A DNA stretch of 5,016 nt from Prevotellamassilia sp. (GTDB taxonomy: Bacteria > Bacteroidota > Bacteroidia > Bacteroidales > Bacteroidaceae): assembly GCA_009775705.1 (NCBI GenBank), contig VSQE01000110.1, forward strand, positions 1 to 5,016, read 5' to 3'. The notes beneath the pieces are model-generated. The model did no database searches. It was given only the letters and a program-made list of their open reading frames with translations, and was not told the DNA's origin. Shown here piece after piece: positions 1 through 5,016 of the stretch (the stretch's first letter is position 1; each line of letters opens with the position of its first letter). A program made the position numbers and the translations under genes.

Positions 1-45
1 ACCTTTTTTCAACAAGATCCTATGTTTTTTTCACGTTAAGCAACG

Positions 46-72
46 AAAAAAGCCGCCCGTTAGGCGGCTTTT
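46..72 (-). terminator. Terminator-type hairpin, possibly bidirectional or an attenuator
   Basis: A perfect GCCGCC/GGCGGC stem (52-57 with 63-68) is extended by four A-T pairs (48-51 with 69-72) around the 5-base loop CGTTA. Read on the minus strand the GC stem is followed by six T, the classic Rho-independent form. Read on the plus strand it is followed by four T, so it could also end a plus-strand gene lying left of the window. Its position just inside the transcript expected from the promoter at 97-129 makes attenuation or a very short RNA possible. The hairpin is seen directly; its role is inferred. Confidence 0.65.
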
Positions 73-96
73 CAGGGTTCTTCTGCTTTGGTAGTG

Positions 97-129
97 CAAA
101 TATACAGCCTCGGCGGGCGAAAAGCAAAT
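97..129 (-). promoter_or_regulatory. Bacteroidota-type promoter (-33 TTTG, -7 TATATTTG)
   Basis: On the minus strand TTTG (129-126) is followed after 21 bases by TATATTTG (104-97), an exact match to the TAnnTTTG -7 element. The spacing falls within the range described for the primary sigma factor of Bacteroides. Transcription would start near position 90 and run leftward. No gene on the minus strand starts inside the window downstream of it, so the target is outside the window or is a short RNA ending at the hairpin at 46-72. Confidence 0.6.
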
Positions 130-155
130 GTTAATTAACCGTCGTTTACATTTGG
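126..155. repeat. Inverted repeat and palindrome beside a promoter
   Basis: CAAATGT (126-132) and ACATTTG (149-155) form a 7-bp inverted repeat with 16 bases between the arms. Between them lies the 10-base perfect palindrome GTTAATTAAC (131-140). The left arm contains the -33 TTTG of the minus-strand promoter. The right arm contains TACATTTG (148-155), which by itself matches a plus-strand -7 element, but I see no -33 partner for it. The arrangement would suit an operator or a UP-like AT element, or may be chance in AT-rich spacer DNA. Confidence 0.45.
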
Positions 156-390
156 GCCGAAATGCCCTTTTTTCTTATCGCCGCTAAACGTGAAACGGCG
201 AGGGGGGCTTTTTCGTGTTTCGGGCATACCTGTAACCTGCTTGAAGGGCACATTTGAACATCCCCGAGAGGCTGAAGGAACTGCTTTACGCTATTGCGAA
301 GGAGGGTATGGTGTGGTGGCGAGCATCACCTCGGCAAAATGTACGGCTCTGGCTTTGAGTAGGGAGACTTTTTTTGGGGGGGAGTGTTAG
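130..390. other. Gene-free stretch, nothing assigned
   Basis: I find no convincing gene here on either strand. The plus frame from a GTG at 190 is open for 66 codons, but its product resembles no family I know and has no start signal. A minus-strand frame is open from about 284 down to a TAA at 147-149, with an ATG at 227 giving 26 residues or a GTG at 251 giving 34; it is basic and lacks a visible ribosome binding site. Small structures include GGGC-CGAAAT-GCCC followed by T bases (155-174) and CGCCG/CGGCG arms near 180-201. A run of seven T followed by seven G lies at 369-382. No tRNA or rRNA is recognised. Confidence 0.5.
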
Positions 391-442
391 AAAAAGGAGG
401 CACACGGGAAAGGTCTGTCCCGTTCTGCCGTGTGTCTCCTTT
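391..442 (-). terminator. Rho-independent terminator of the porX-ompA unit
   Basis: A 15-bp stem pairs 393-407 with 428-442, broken only by one G-T pair (400 with 435), and closes a 20-base loop. Read on the minus strand, the 3' arm ends in CCTCC and runs into five T (395-391). The stem lies 34 bases past the stop codon of the OmpA-family gene and has the right orientation to end its transcript. Inside it, GGGA (406-409) and TCCC (418-421) could form an alternative shorter stem. On the plus strand the tail is TTTGTG, a poor terminator. Confidence 0.8.
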
Positions 443-476
443 GTGTAGTGTGTGGCGGCGGTGTGCCGGTTGGGGG

Positions 477-1352
477 TTATTGTTCGGGAGCCTGGTCGAT
501 AAGATCCATGAACTGGTCGAGTTTGGGAGTGATGATGATCTGTGTGCGGCGGTTGCGCTGCTTGCCCGTTTCGGTGGAGTTGCTGGCCACAGGGTTGTAT
601 TCTCCGCGTCCGGCAGCCGAGAGGCGTTTGGGGTCTACTCCGTATTGGTTTTGCAGGGCCTGGACCACGGACGAGGCGCGCAGGGCGGAGAGGTCCCAGT
701 TGTTGCGGATGTTGGGGCGGGAGATGGGCACGTTGTCGGTGTTTCCTTCCACCAGCACGTCATATTCCTTGTAGTCCTTGATGATCTTGGCGATCTTGGA
801 GAGGGTCTCTCCGGCACGGCTGTTGATTTCGTAGCTGCCGGACTTGTAGAGCATGTTGTCGGCCAGGGAGATGTAGACTACGCCTTTGAGCACCTGTACG
901 TCGACATCCTGCATCTCCTCGCGGCTGAGGGAGCGTGTGAGTTTGTTGGTGAGCAGCATGTTGAGCGAGTCGGACTTGGATTTGGCCTCAACCAGCTGCT
1001 TGATGAAGCGGTTGGAGGCGTTGATCTCGTCGACGAGTTTGGAGATGTTCACGCTGCCCTGATTGCTCTGGCGCAGGCTCTTGTCGAGCGATTTCTGGAG
1101 TTCGGCATAGTCGCGGCGCAGCTCTTCGTTGCGGCGTCTCTCATCGGCCAGGCGTTCTTCCAGACTGCTGCCTTTGGTGCGGTAGGAGGCCAGCTCCACC
1201 TGTGCGTTCTGGTAGTCGTTTTGCAGGTCGGTGTGGTTGTTTTTCAGGGTCTCGTAGTCGCTTTGCAGCTCGGCATACTGTTTTTTGCTTACGCATCCGG
1301 TGGTGAGCAGTGCGGCTGCGATCAGGGGGATGAACAGATTGTTTTTTTTCAT
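477..1352 (-). CDS. OmpA-family peptidoglycan-binding lipoprotein with coiled coil
   Basis: A 291-residue lipoprotein likely to tether the outer membrane to peptidoglycan. A short basic start and hydrophobic helix end in the lipobox LTTGC, so Cys20 would be lipidated. Residues about 25-100 are a charged, Leu-rich coiled coil, with more helix to about 145. The C-terminal OmpA/MotB domain spans about 150-276. It shows the VEGNTDN segment (201-207), an N-x-x-LS-x-x-RA helix (218-226, with D220 and R225) and the closing QRNRRTQI segment (265-272), the usual diaminopimelate-contacting elements. The residues after the Cys (VSKKQ) are basic, which suggests the lipid anchor faces the periplasm. The start has no Shine-Dalgarno sequence, as is common in Bacteroidota. 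It lies 54 bases after porX with no clear promoter between them, so co-transcription is likely. A run of eight A follows the ATG. The exact subfamily and role are unknown. Confidence 0.9.
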   Translation of the reverse strand: MKKNNLFIPLIAAALLTTGCVSKKQYAELQSDYETLKNNHTDLQNDYQNAQVELASYRTKGSSLEERLADERRRNEELRRDYAELQKSLDKSLRQSNQGSVNISKLVDEINASNRFIKQLVEAKSKSDSLNMLLTNKLTRSLSREEMQDVDVQVLKGVVYISLADNMLYKSGSYEINSRAGETLSKIAKIIKDYKEYDVLVEGNTDNVPISRPNIRNNWDLSALRASSVVQALQNQYGVDPKRLSAAGRGEYNPVASNSTETGKQRNRRTQIIITPKLDQFMDLIDQAPEQ

Positions 1353-1406
1353 GATGGTATGTTTTTGTTGTAGTATTGTTGTTGTTTGCGGAGAGGGAGC
1401 AGCGGC

Positions 1407-2957
1407 TCAGCGTTTCTTGGGGCGCAGGGTGACGAGGGGGACAATCATTTCCTCCATCGACACTCCGCCGTGCTGGAAGGTATCCTTGTAGTAGTTGACG
1501 TAGTAGTTGTAGTTGTTGGGGTAGGCGAAGAACCTGCTTCCGGTGGCGAAGATGTAGGCGGTGGAGAGGTTGGGCGAGGGCAGCCCCAGGCGTTGCGGAT
1601 TGCGCGCCTCGAAGACTTCTTTGGCGTTGTAGCCCAGATTCTTGCCCAGCTTGTAGCGCAGGTTGGTGTTGACGTTGCGGTCGCCCATCACCTTCAGGGG
1701 GGTGTCTACGCGAATGCTGCCGTGGTCGGTGGTGATGACGATGTCATAGTCGAGCGAGGCGAGGGCCTTGAAGAGTTCCTTGACGGGGGTGTGGCGGAAC
1801 CAGGAGAGGGTGATGCTGCGGTAGGCGGCCTCGTTGGCGGCCAGCTCGCGCACCATCTTCGATTCGGTGCGGGCATGGCTGAGGATGTCGATGAAGTTGA
1901 CCACAAGGACGTTCAGCGGTGTCTGGGAGAGCTGGGGGAAGTTGGAGAGGAGGCGGTCGGCGGCTACGGAGTCGTTGAGTTTGTGGTAGCTGAAGGCTTC
2001 CTTGCGGCGGAAACGTTCCATCTGCCGGCGTATCAGTGCCTCTTCATTGAGGTTTTTGCCTTCGTCTTCCTCTTCGTCCACCCAGAGGTCCGGGTACATC
2101 TGTCGTATCTGCAAGGGAGACAGGCCGGCGAAGATGGCGTTGCGGGCGTACTGTGTGGCGGTGGGGAGGATGCTGAAGTAGAGGCTTTCGTCGATGTCGA
2201 AATCATCGGCCAGCTCGCTTCCCAGCATGCGCCACTGGTCGAAGCGCAGGTTGTCGAGCACGAGCAGGAACACTTTGCGCCCCTCGTCAAGGCGGGGAAA
2301 GATGGTGTGGCGGAAGATGTCGTGGCTCATGAGCGGCCGCTCTTCGGGGCGGGTCATCCAGTTCTCGTAGTTCTTCCGGATGAACTTGGCGAAGGTGCGG
2401 TTGGCCTCCTCCTTCTGCATGTCGAGCATCTCCTTCATGGCACCGTCGGTCTCGGAGAGTTCCAGCTCCCAGCGGACGAGGCGTTTGTATAGTTCGGTCC
2501 ACTCCTCGGCCGTCAGCTGTTCGCTCATCTGCATCCCGATGCGTCCGAAGTCCTGCCGGTAGCCGGTCTGCGTCACTTCGGAGACGATTTCGCGCTGGTG
2601 GATGTTTTTTTTGAGGGTGAGCAGAATCTGGTTGGGGTTGACGGGTTTTATCAGGTAGTCGGCTATTTTAGAGCCGATGGCCTGGTCCATGATGTCCTCT
2701 TCCTCGTTTTTCGTGACCATGACAACGGGCACGGCGGGGCGCAGCTCCTTGATGCCGGCCAGGGTTTCGAGACCGCTCAGTCCGGGCATATTCTCGTCGA
2801 GCAGAATCAGGTCGTAGTCGTTGGAGCGGCACAGGTCCAGCGCGTCCGGTCCGTTGGAGGAGGTTGTGACTTCGTAGCCTTTTTTCTCCAGAAAGATGAT
2901 GTGGGCTTTCAACATCTCTATCTCGTCGTCCACCCAGAGAAGTCGTCCATTGGTCAT
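1407..2957 (-). CDS. porX: PorX: response regulator with PglZ/alkaline-phosphatase-fold effector domain
   Basis: A cytoplasmic response regulator of 516 residues, full length for PorX. The receiver domain (about 4-120) has the acidic pocket D10, D11, E12, phospho-acceptor D54 (in LLDENMPG), T82 and K104. A helical linker follows (about 122-225). The PglZ domain (about 226-510) keeps all expected metal-site residues of the alkaline phosphatase superfamily: D235 (VLDNLRFDQW), nucleophile T268 (PTATQYARN), D357 and H361 (IDILSHAR), D411 and H412 (TTDHGS) and H496 (FQHGG). In Porphyromonas gingivalis PorX is phosphorylated by PorY and controls type IX secretion genes through the ECF factor SigP. 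The phosphatase-fold domain of PorX proteins has been reported to bind zinc and cleave oligonucleotides. No porY, sigP or porKLMN gene is in view. A candidate -7 element lies 21 bases upstream of the ATG. Identification is strong; the role in this organism is inferred. Confidence 0.93.
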   Translation of the reverse strand: MTNGRLLWVDDEIEMLKAHIIFLEKKGYEVTTSSNGPDALDLCRSNDYDLILLDENMPGLSGLETLAGIKELRPAVPVVMVTKNEEEDIMDQAIGSKIADYLIKPVNPNQILLTLKKNIHQREIVSEVTQTGYRQDFGRIGMQMSEQLTAEEWTELYKRLVRWELELSETDGAMKEMLDMQKEEANRTFAKFIRKNYENWMTRPEERPLMSHDIFRHTIFPRLDEGRKVFLLVLDNLRFDQWRMLGSELADDFDIDESLYFSILPTATQYARNAIFAGLSPLQIRQMYPDLWVDEEEDEGKNLNEEALIRRQMERFRRKEAFSYHKLNDSVAADRLLSNFPQLSQTPLNVLVVNFIDILSHARTESKMVRELAANEAAYRSITLSWFRHTPVKELFKALASLDYDIVITTDHGSIRVDTPLKVMGDRNVNTNLRYKLGKNLGYNAKEVFEARNPQRLGLPSPNLSTAYIFATGSRFFAYPNNYNYYVNYYKDTFQHGGVSMEEMIVPLVTLRPKKR

Positions 2958-2978
2958 AGCTGCAACGTATTATCGCTG

Positions 2979-2986
2979 CGAAGATA
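2979..2986 (-). promoter_or_regulatory. Candidate -7 element of porX
   Basis: On the minus strand TATCTTCG (2986-2979) matches the Bacteroidota -7 consensus TAnnTTTG at all but one position. It lies 21 bases before the porX ATG, giving a leader of about 15 bases. About 20 bases further upstream there is only TATG, so the -33 element is weak. With the possible terminator at 3022-3051 it suggests that porX starts its own transcription unit. Confidence 0.5.
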
Positions 2987-3021
2987 CGGAAAAAAGTCCG
3001 TCTGTCATAGCGTGTTACGTT

Positions 3022-3051
3022 AAAAGGCCCTAATTGGAGGGAGGAGGGGCC
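3022..3051 (-). terminator. Weak terminator candidate after the S41 peptidase gene
   Basis: On the minus strand GGCCC (3051-3047) can pair with GGGCC (3030-3026) around a 16-base pyrimidine-rich loop, followed by four T (3025-3022). The stem is only 5 bp and the T run is short, so termination would be leaky. A second 5-bp hairpin (3058-3070, ACCGC/GCGGT) overlaps the last codons and the stop of the peptidase gene but has no T run. Confidence 0.3.
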
Positions 3052-3055
3052 GTTC

Positions 3056-4090
3056 TCACCGCGGAGCGGTGGGCTTGGGGTTGCGCAACAGCTGCCGGGC
3101 CGTCTCGATGATGGTGTCGATGCTGCGGGCGTAGTCTGCTGCGGTGATGTCCGTCTTCACGTCGGGGTCTATGCCGGTCTCGGTGCTACGGTCCGTGCGG
3201 TCGGACATGGGACAGGCGGAGAAGCGTACGGCCCATCCGCCGGGTAGTTCGGAGGAGAAGGGCATGCCGGCGCCGCCGCCGGTGCGGTCGCCCACGACGG
3301 TCACCTCGGGCAGCCCTTTCAGGTACATCACGAAACTGTTGGCCGCGCTGTACGTGCGGCGGTTGGTCAGTATCGCCACGGGCTTTTGCCAGCGCAATCC
3401 TTGGAAAGGGCTGATGCGGATGGGGCGGGGCTCGGAGAACTCCTGATGTCCCGGGCCGGTCTTGTGGCGGATATACCCGCCCGTGCAGGTCTCGTTCACG
3501 AAGAGCGAAGCCAGTTTTTCGGCCGCCGTGAGCATGCCGCCGCCGTTGTCGCGCACGTCAACGATCAGGCCGTCGCAGAGGGCCAGGCTGACCATCATTT
3601 CCTGTAAGTTGCCGTCGCCGAAGGTGTTTTCAAACGAGGCGCAGCGTATATAGCCGATATTGTCGGACAGGACGCGGTATTTCAGTCCCGAGGCTATTCG
3701 GTATTCCTCGGAGCGTCCCAGATATTTCCGTTCCAGCGAGTCGGAGAAATTGGCCGGATAGTCATCGAACCAGCGGCCGTAGCGCGCCACGTCGTGGGCA
3801 GCATACAGGTTGACATGTCCGTCGCGCAGTTCGTAGGTCATCTCGGCCAGTACCTCGAAGAACTGCCGGTTGGTCATGTTCTCGGAGATGCGCGGCGCGT
3901 AGCGGGCATGTACTTCGTTCCAGTCCAGTCCGTAGGCTTCGTTCTTTTCCTCGAAGAAGCAATAGTGCCGGTCCAGCGTCTGCCACAAGGCTTCGAAGTT
4001 GCCGTGCCGTGTATCGGCCGGCAGGTCCTCCGTGATGCAGGATTGCAGGAAGGGAAGCAGTAGCAGCAGGAACAGGCGGAAATGTCTCAT
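3056..4090 (-). CDS. S41-family peptidase lipoprotein (tricorn/tail-specific protease fold)
   Basis: A 344-residue lipoprotein peptidase of the kind common in Bacteroidales envelopes. The signal sequence ends in the lipobox LQSC, making Cys18 the lipidated residue. The next residues are ITEDLPAD; acidic residues at +4 and +5 resemble a surface lipoprotein export signal, so it may face outward. An N-terminal helical region (about 30-95) ends in LRDGHVNL. The S41 core (about 140-315) shows VDVRDNGGG (177-185), the nucleophile S248 in TYSAANSF, RTGGGAG (269-275) and ETGIDPD (304-310). H92, S248 and E304 sit where tricorn-type S41 enzymes place His, Ser and Glu, so it is probably active. No PDZ domain is evident. 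The substrate is unknown. It lies 63 bases after the DUF3316-like gene and 98 bases before porX, in the same direction. No Shine-Dalgarno sequence is seen. Confidence 0.88.
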   Translation of the reverse strand: MRHFRLFLLLLLPFLQSCITEDLPADTRHGNFEALWQTLDRHYCFFEEKNEAYGLDWNEVHARYAPRISENMTNRQFFEVLAEMTYELRDGHVNLYAAHDVARYGRWFDDYPANFSDSLERKYLGRSEEYRIASGLKYRVLSDNIGYIRCASFENTFGDGNLQEMMVSLALCDGLIVDVRDNGGGMLTAAEKLASLFVNETCTGGYIRHKTGPGHQEFSEPRPIRISPFQGLRWQKPVAILTNRRTYSAANSFVMYLKGLPEVTVVGDRTGGGAGMPFSSELPGGWAVRFSACPMSDRTDRSTETGIDPDVKTDITAADYARSIDTIIETARQLLRNPKPTAPR

Positions 4091-4113
4091 GGTTCTTTGT
4101 CGTCTCTTGTGTA

Positions 4114-4121
4114 CATATATA
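4114..4121 (-). promoter_or_regulatory. Weak -7 candidate upstream of the S41 peptidase gene
   Basis: On the minus strand TATATATG (4121-4114) differs from TAnnTTTG at one position and lies 23 bases before the peptidase ATG, nearly the same distance as the -7 candidate of porX. There is no -33 TTTG at the right distance, and the stretch is simply AT-rich, so it may be chance. Confidence 0.22.
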
Positions 4122-4157
4122 TAATATAAGGAGGGCGGTAGGGGAGCCTTATATTAT
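4121..4157. repeat. 11-bp perfect inverted repeat overlapping a stop codon
   Basis: ATAATATAAGG (4121-4131) and CCTTATATTAT (4147-4157) are perfect reverse complements around a 15-base G-rich (plus strand) loop. The right arm contains the TAA stop (4154-4156) of the DUF3316-like gene. In the minus-strand RNA this forms a hairpin at the very end of the reading frame, followed by AUAUAUGUAC rather than a U run. It could be a weak terminator, a stability element between two co-transcribed genes, or a protein-binding site upstream of the peptidase gene. Confidence 0.6.
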
Positions 4158-4999
4158 CTCAGAATGCGTATGGTCCTGACGTAGCCCAGGACAAACTGGT
4201 TGTTCCAGAGATGCCGTTTCAGTCCGTTCACGTGGCTCTGTCTCACATCGGCGGCGTAGCCCAGCGTGAGCCGTGCGCCGGCTACCGGGACGGTCAGTGT
4301 GGCCGCCATCCGTGCGGAGGGAGCGTTGAACGGGTGGGTCAGGCGGACGTTGCGGTCGCCGTGTCCCAGAGAGAACATCTCATAGTAGGATTGCCCGTAG
4401 GAGGGCGAGAACATCGCGCCTATCAGGGGCGCGTCGGCGCGGAGGCAGGCCGTCAGGCTGCGGCCGGAGAGCCGGAATGCCCATTCGGCGATGGCGGAGA
4501 GCCGGAGGTCGGCCGCGGCGATGCCTTGTGCCGGGTTGTTTCCGTTTCGGGTGTTGTAGGTCACGCCGCCCGAGGCTTCCGCCAGTCCGCCGGCGGCAAG
4601 GCGCAGCCCGCGCAGGGGATGCCAGTTGTGGTGCCAGCCGAAGGCCGCCGAGAGACGTGCGTCCCAGGCGTCTCCGTCTTCGGTGGGCGAATGCAGGCGG
4701 CTGCCCTGTCCGGAGAACAGGCCGGTGAAACTCACCTTCCCCTTTCCCCAGCGGGCGGGCCGTTCGCTGATGTGGAAGGCTGCGAGCGAGGGGCCGGTAT
4801 ATTCCAAAGGCGAGAGGTAGGTGTCCAGAACGTTGGCGCGTCCGATGCCGTAGAGCCAGCTGTGTGTCGTGACGCGGAGGCTGTCAGGTATGGCGGCACG
4901 GGCCGTCGGGAGGGCGAAGGCAAGGGCGAGCAGCAGGGCCGGTATGCGGAGACACCGCAGAGGCGGGAGGGCTGGCGGGCGGCTTGCTCTTCGGGTCAT
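4154..4999 (-). CDS. Secreted DUF3316-like protein, function unknown
   Basis: A 281-residue exported protein. The N-terminus has a long basic region (MTRRASRPPALPPLRCLR), a hydrophobic core (about 20-31) and a likely signal peptidase I site after A35 (ARA, then AIPDS). Near residues 49-70 it carries LYGIGRANVLDTYLSPLEY, the segment by which I place it in the Bacteroidales DUF3316 family; this is from memory. The rest alternates polar and hydrophobic residues in short strands with aromatic ends and finishes VLGYVRTIRILR, which suggests a beta-barrel in or under the outer membrane. The chosen ATG is 17 bases from the window edge. The frame stays open to the edge and has no Shine-Dalgarno sequence, so an earlier start is not excluded, though the signal peptide argues for this one. 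Export is well supported; barrel topology is inferred. Confidence 0.75.
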   Translation of the reverse strand: MTRRASRPPALPPLRCLRIPALLLALAFALPTARAAIPDSLRVTTHSWLYGIGRANVLDTYLSPLEYTGPSLAAFHISERPARWGKGKVSFTGLFSGQGSRLHSPTEDGDAWDARLSAAFGWHHNWHPLRGLRLAAGGLAEASGGVTYNTRNGNNPAQGIAAADLRLSAIAEWAFRLSGRSLTACLRADAPLIGAMFSPSYGQSYYEMFSLGHGDRNVRLTHPFNAPSARMAATLTVPVAGARLTLGYAADVRQSHVNGLKRHLWNNQFVLGYVRTIRILR

Positions 5000-5016
5000 G
5001 GCGGGAGGGGAAAGGG

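Noticed and set aside
190..390. A 66-codon plus-strand frame starting with GTG
   Set aside because: No family resemblance and no start signal. It overlaps low-complexity T7-G7 sequence and ends at the foot of the terminator hairpin at 391-442.
130..390. 6S, tmRNA or other structural RNA
   Set aside because: No long terminal pairing or recognisable conserved motif could be found by eye, and there is no promoter-terminator pair framing the stretch.
384..1373. A 329-codon plus-strand open frame over the OmpA-family gene
   Set aside because: It is the antisense of a gene with a clear lipobox and OmpA domain, has no recognisable domain, and is rich in Val, Gly, Leu and Ala as expected from reverse-reading GC-rich codons.
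1491..1525. Repetitive-looking GTAGTAGTTG stretch
   Set aside because: It encodes the Tyr/Asn-rich segment around residues 478-490 of PorX, which I believe is a family feature, so it is coding sequence rather than a satellite.
1407..2290. PglZ domain as part of a BREX or Pgl phage-defence system
   Set aside because: The domain is fused to a receiver in the PorX arrangement and no BrxC, PglX methylase, BrxL or Lon-like gene is present.
1386..2492. A 368-codon plus-strand open frame over porX, with another at 2598-3023
   Set aside because: Both are antisense to PorX, which is conserved along its whole length including catalytic residues. The long frames are an effect of codon bias.
3056..4090. 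The S41 peptidase as a type IX secretion cargo
   Set aside because: It has a lipobox and its C-terminus after the S41 core is a short helix and basic tail, with no room for the beta-sandwich secretion domain.

Overview
The window looks like a GC-rich Bacteroidales chromosome (Bacteroides/Parabacteroides-like). The reasons are a PorX-type response regulator, a DUF3316-like protein family largely confined to this order, start codons without Shine-Dalgarno sequences, and promoter elements of the Bacteroidota type (TTTG / TAnnTTTG). All four protein genes lie on the minus strand, so they read from right to left.

Layout in transcription order (right to left): (1) 4999-4154, a secreted DUF3316-like protein, probably envelope-associated. 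(2) 4090-3056, an S41 (tail-specific/tricorn-like) serine peptidase made as a lipoprotein. A 63-base gap separates it from gene 1, and an 11-bp perfect inverted repeat overlaps the stop codon of gene 1. (3) 2957-1407, PorX: a CheY-like receiver, a helical linker and a PglZ/alkaline-phosphatase-superfamily domain, with all expected phosphorylation and metal-site residues present. It has its own likely -7 promoter element. (4) 1352-477, an OmpA-family lipoprotein with a long coiled coil, 54 bases after porX and probably co-transcribed. A strong Rho-independent terminator (391-442) follows it, which fits a porX-ompA transcription unit.

The left 390 bases hold no gene I can support. They do contain a good minus-strand promoter (97-129) with a palindrome and a short inverted repeat beside it. 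A terminator-type hairpin (46-72) begins only about 20 bases after the expected transcription start, which would suit an attenuated leader or a very short RNA. The target gene, if any, lies left of the window.

Taken together, this is a cell-envelope neighbourhood: two lipoproteins, one secreted protein and one signalling protein. The point of most interest is PorX, the cytoplasmic regulator of type IX secretion, placed directly upstream of a peptidoglycan-binding lipoprotein with no secretion gene, sensor kinase or sigma factor nearby. I found no clear sign of an undescribed system, mobile element, CRISPR array or structural RNA gene.
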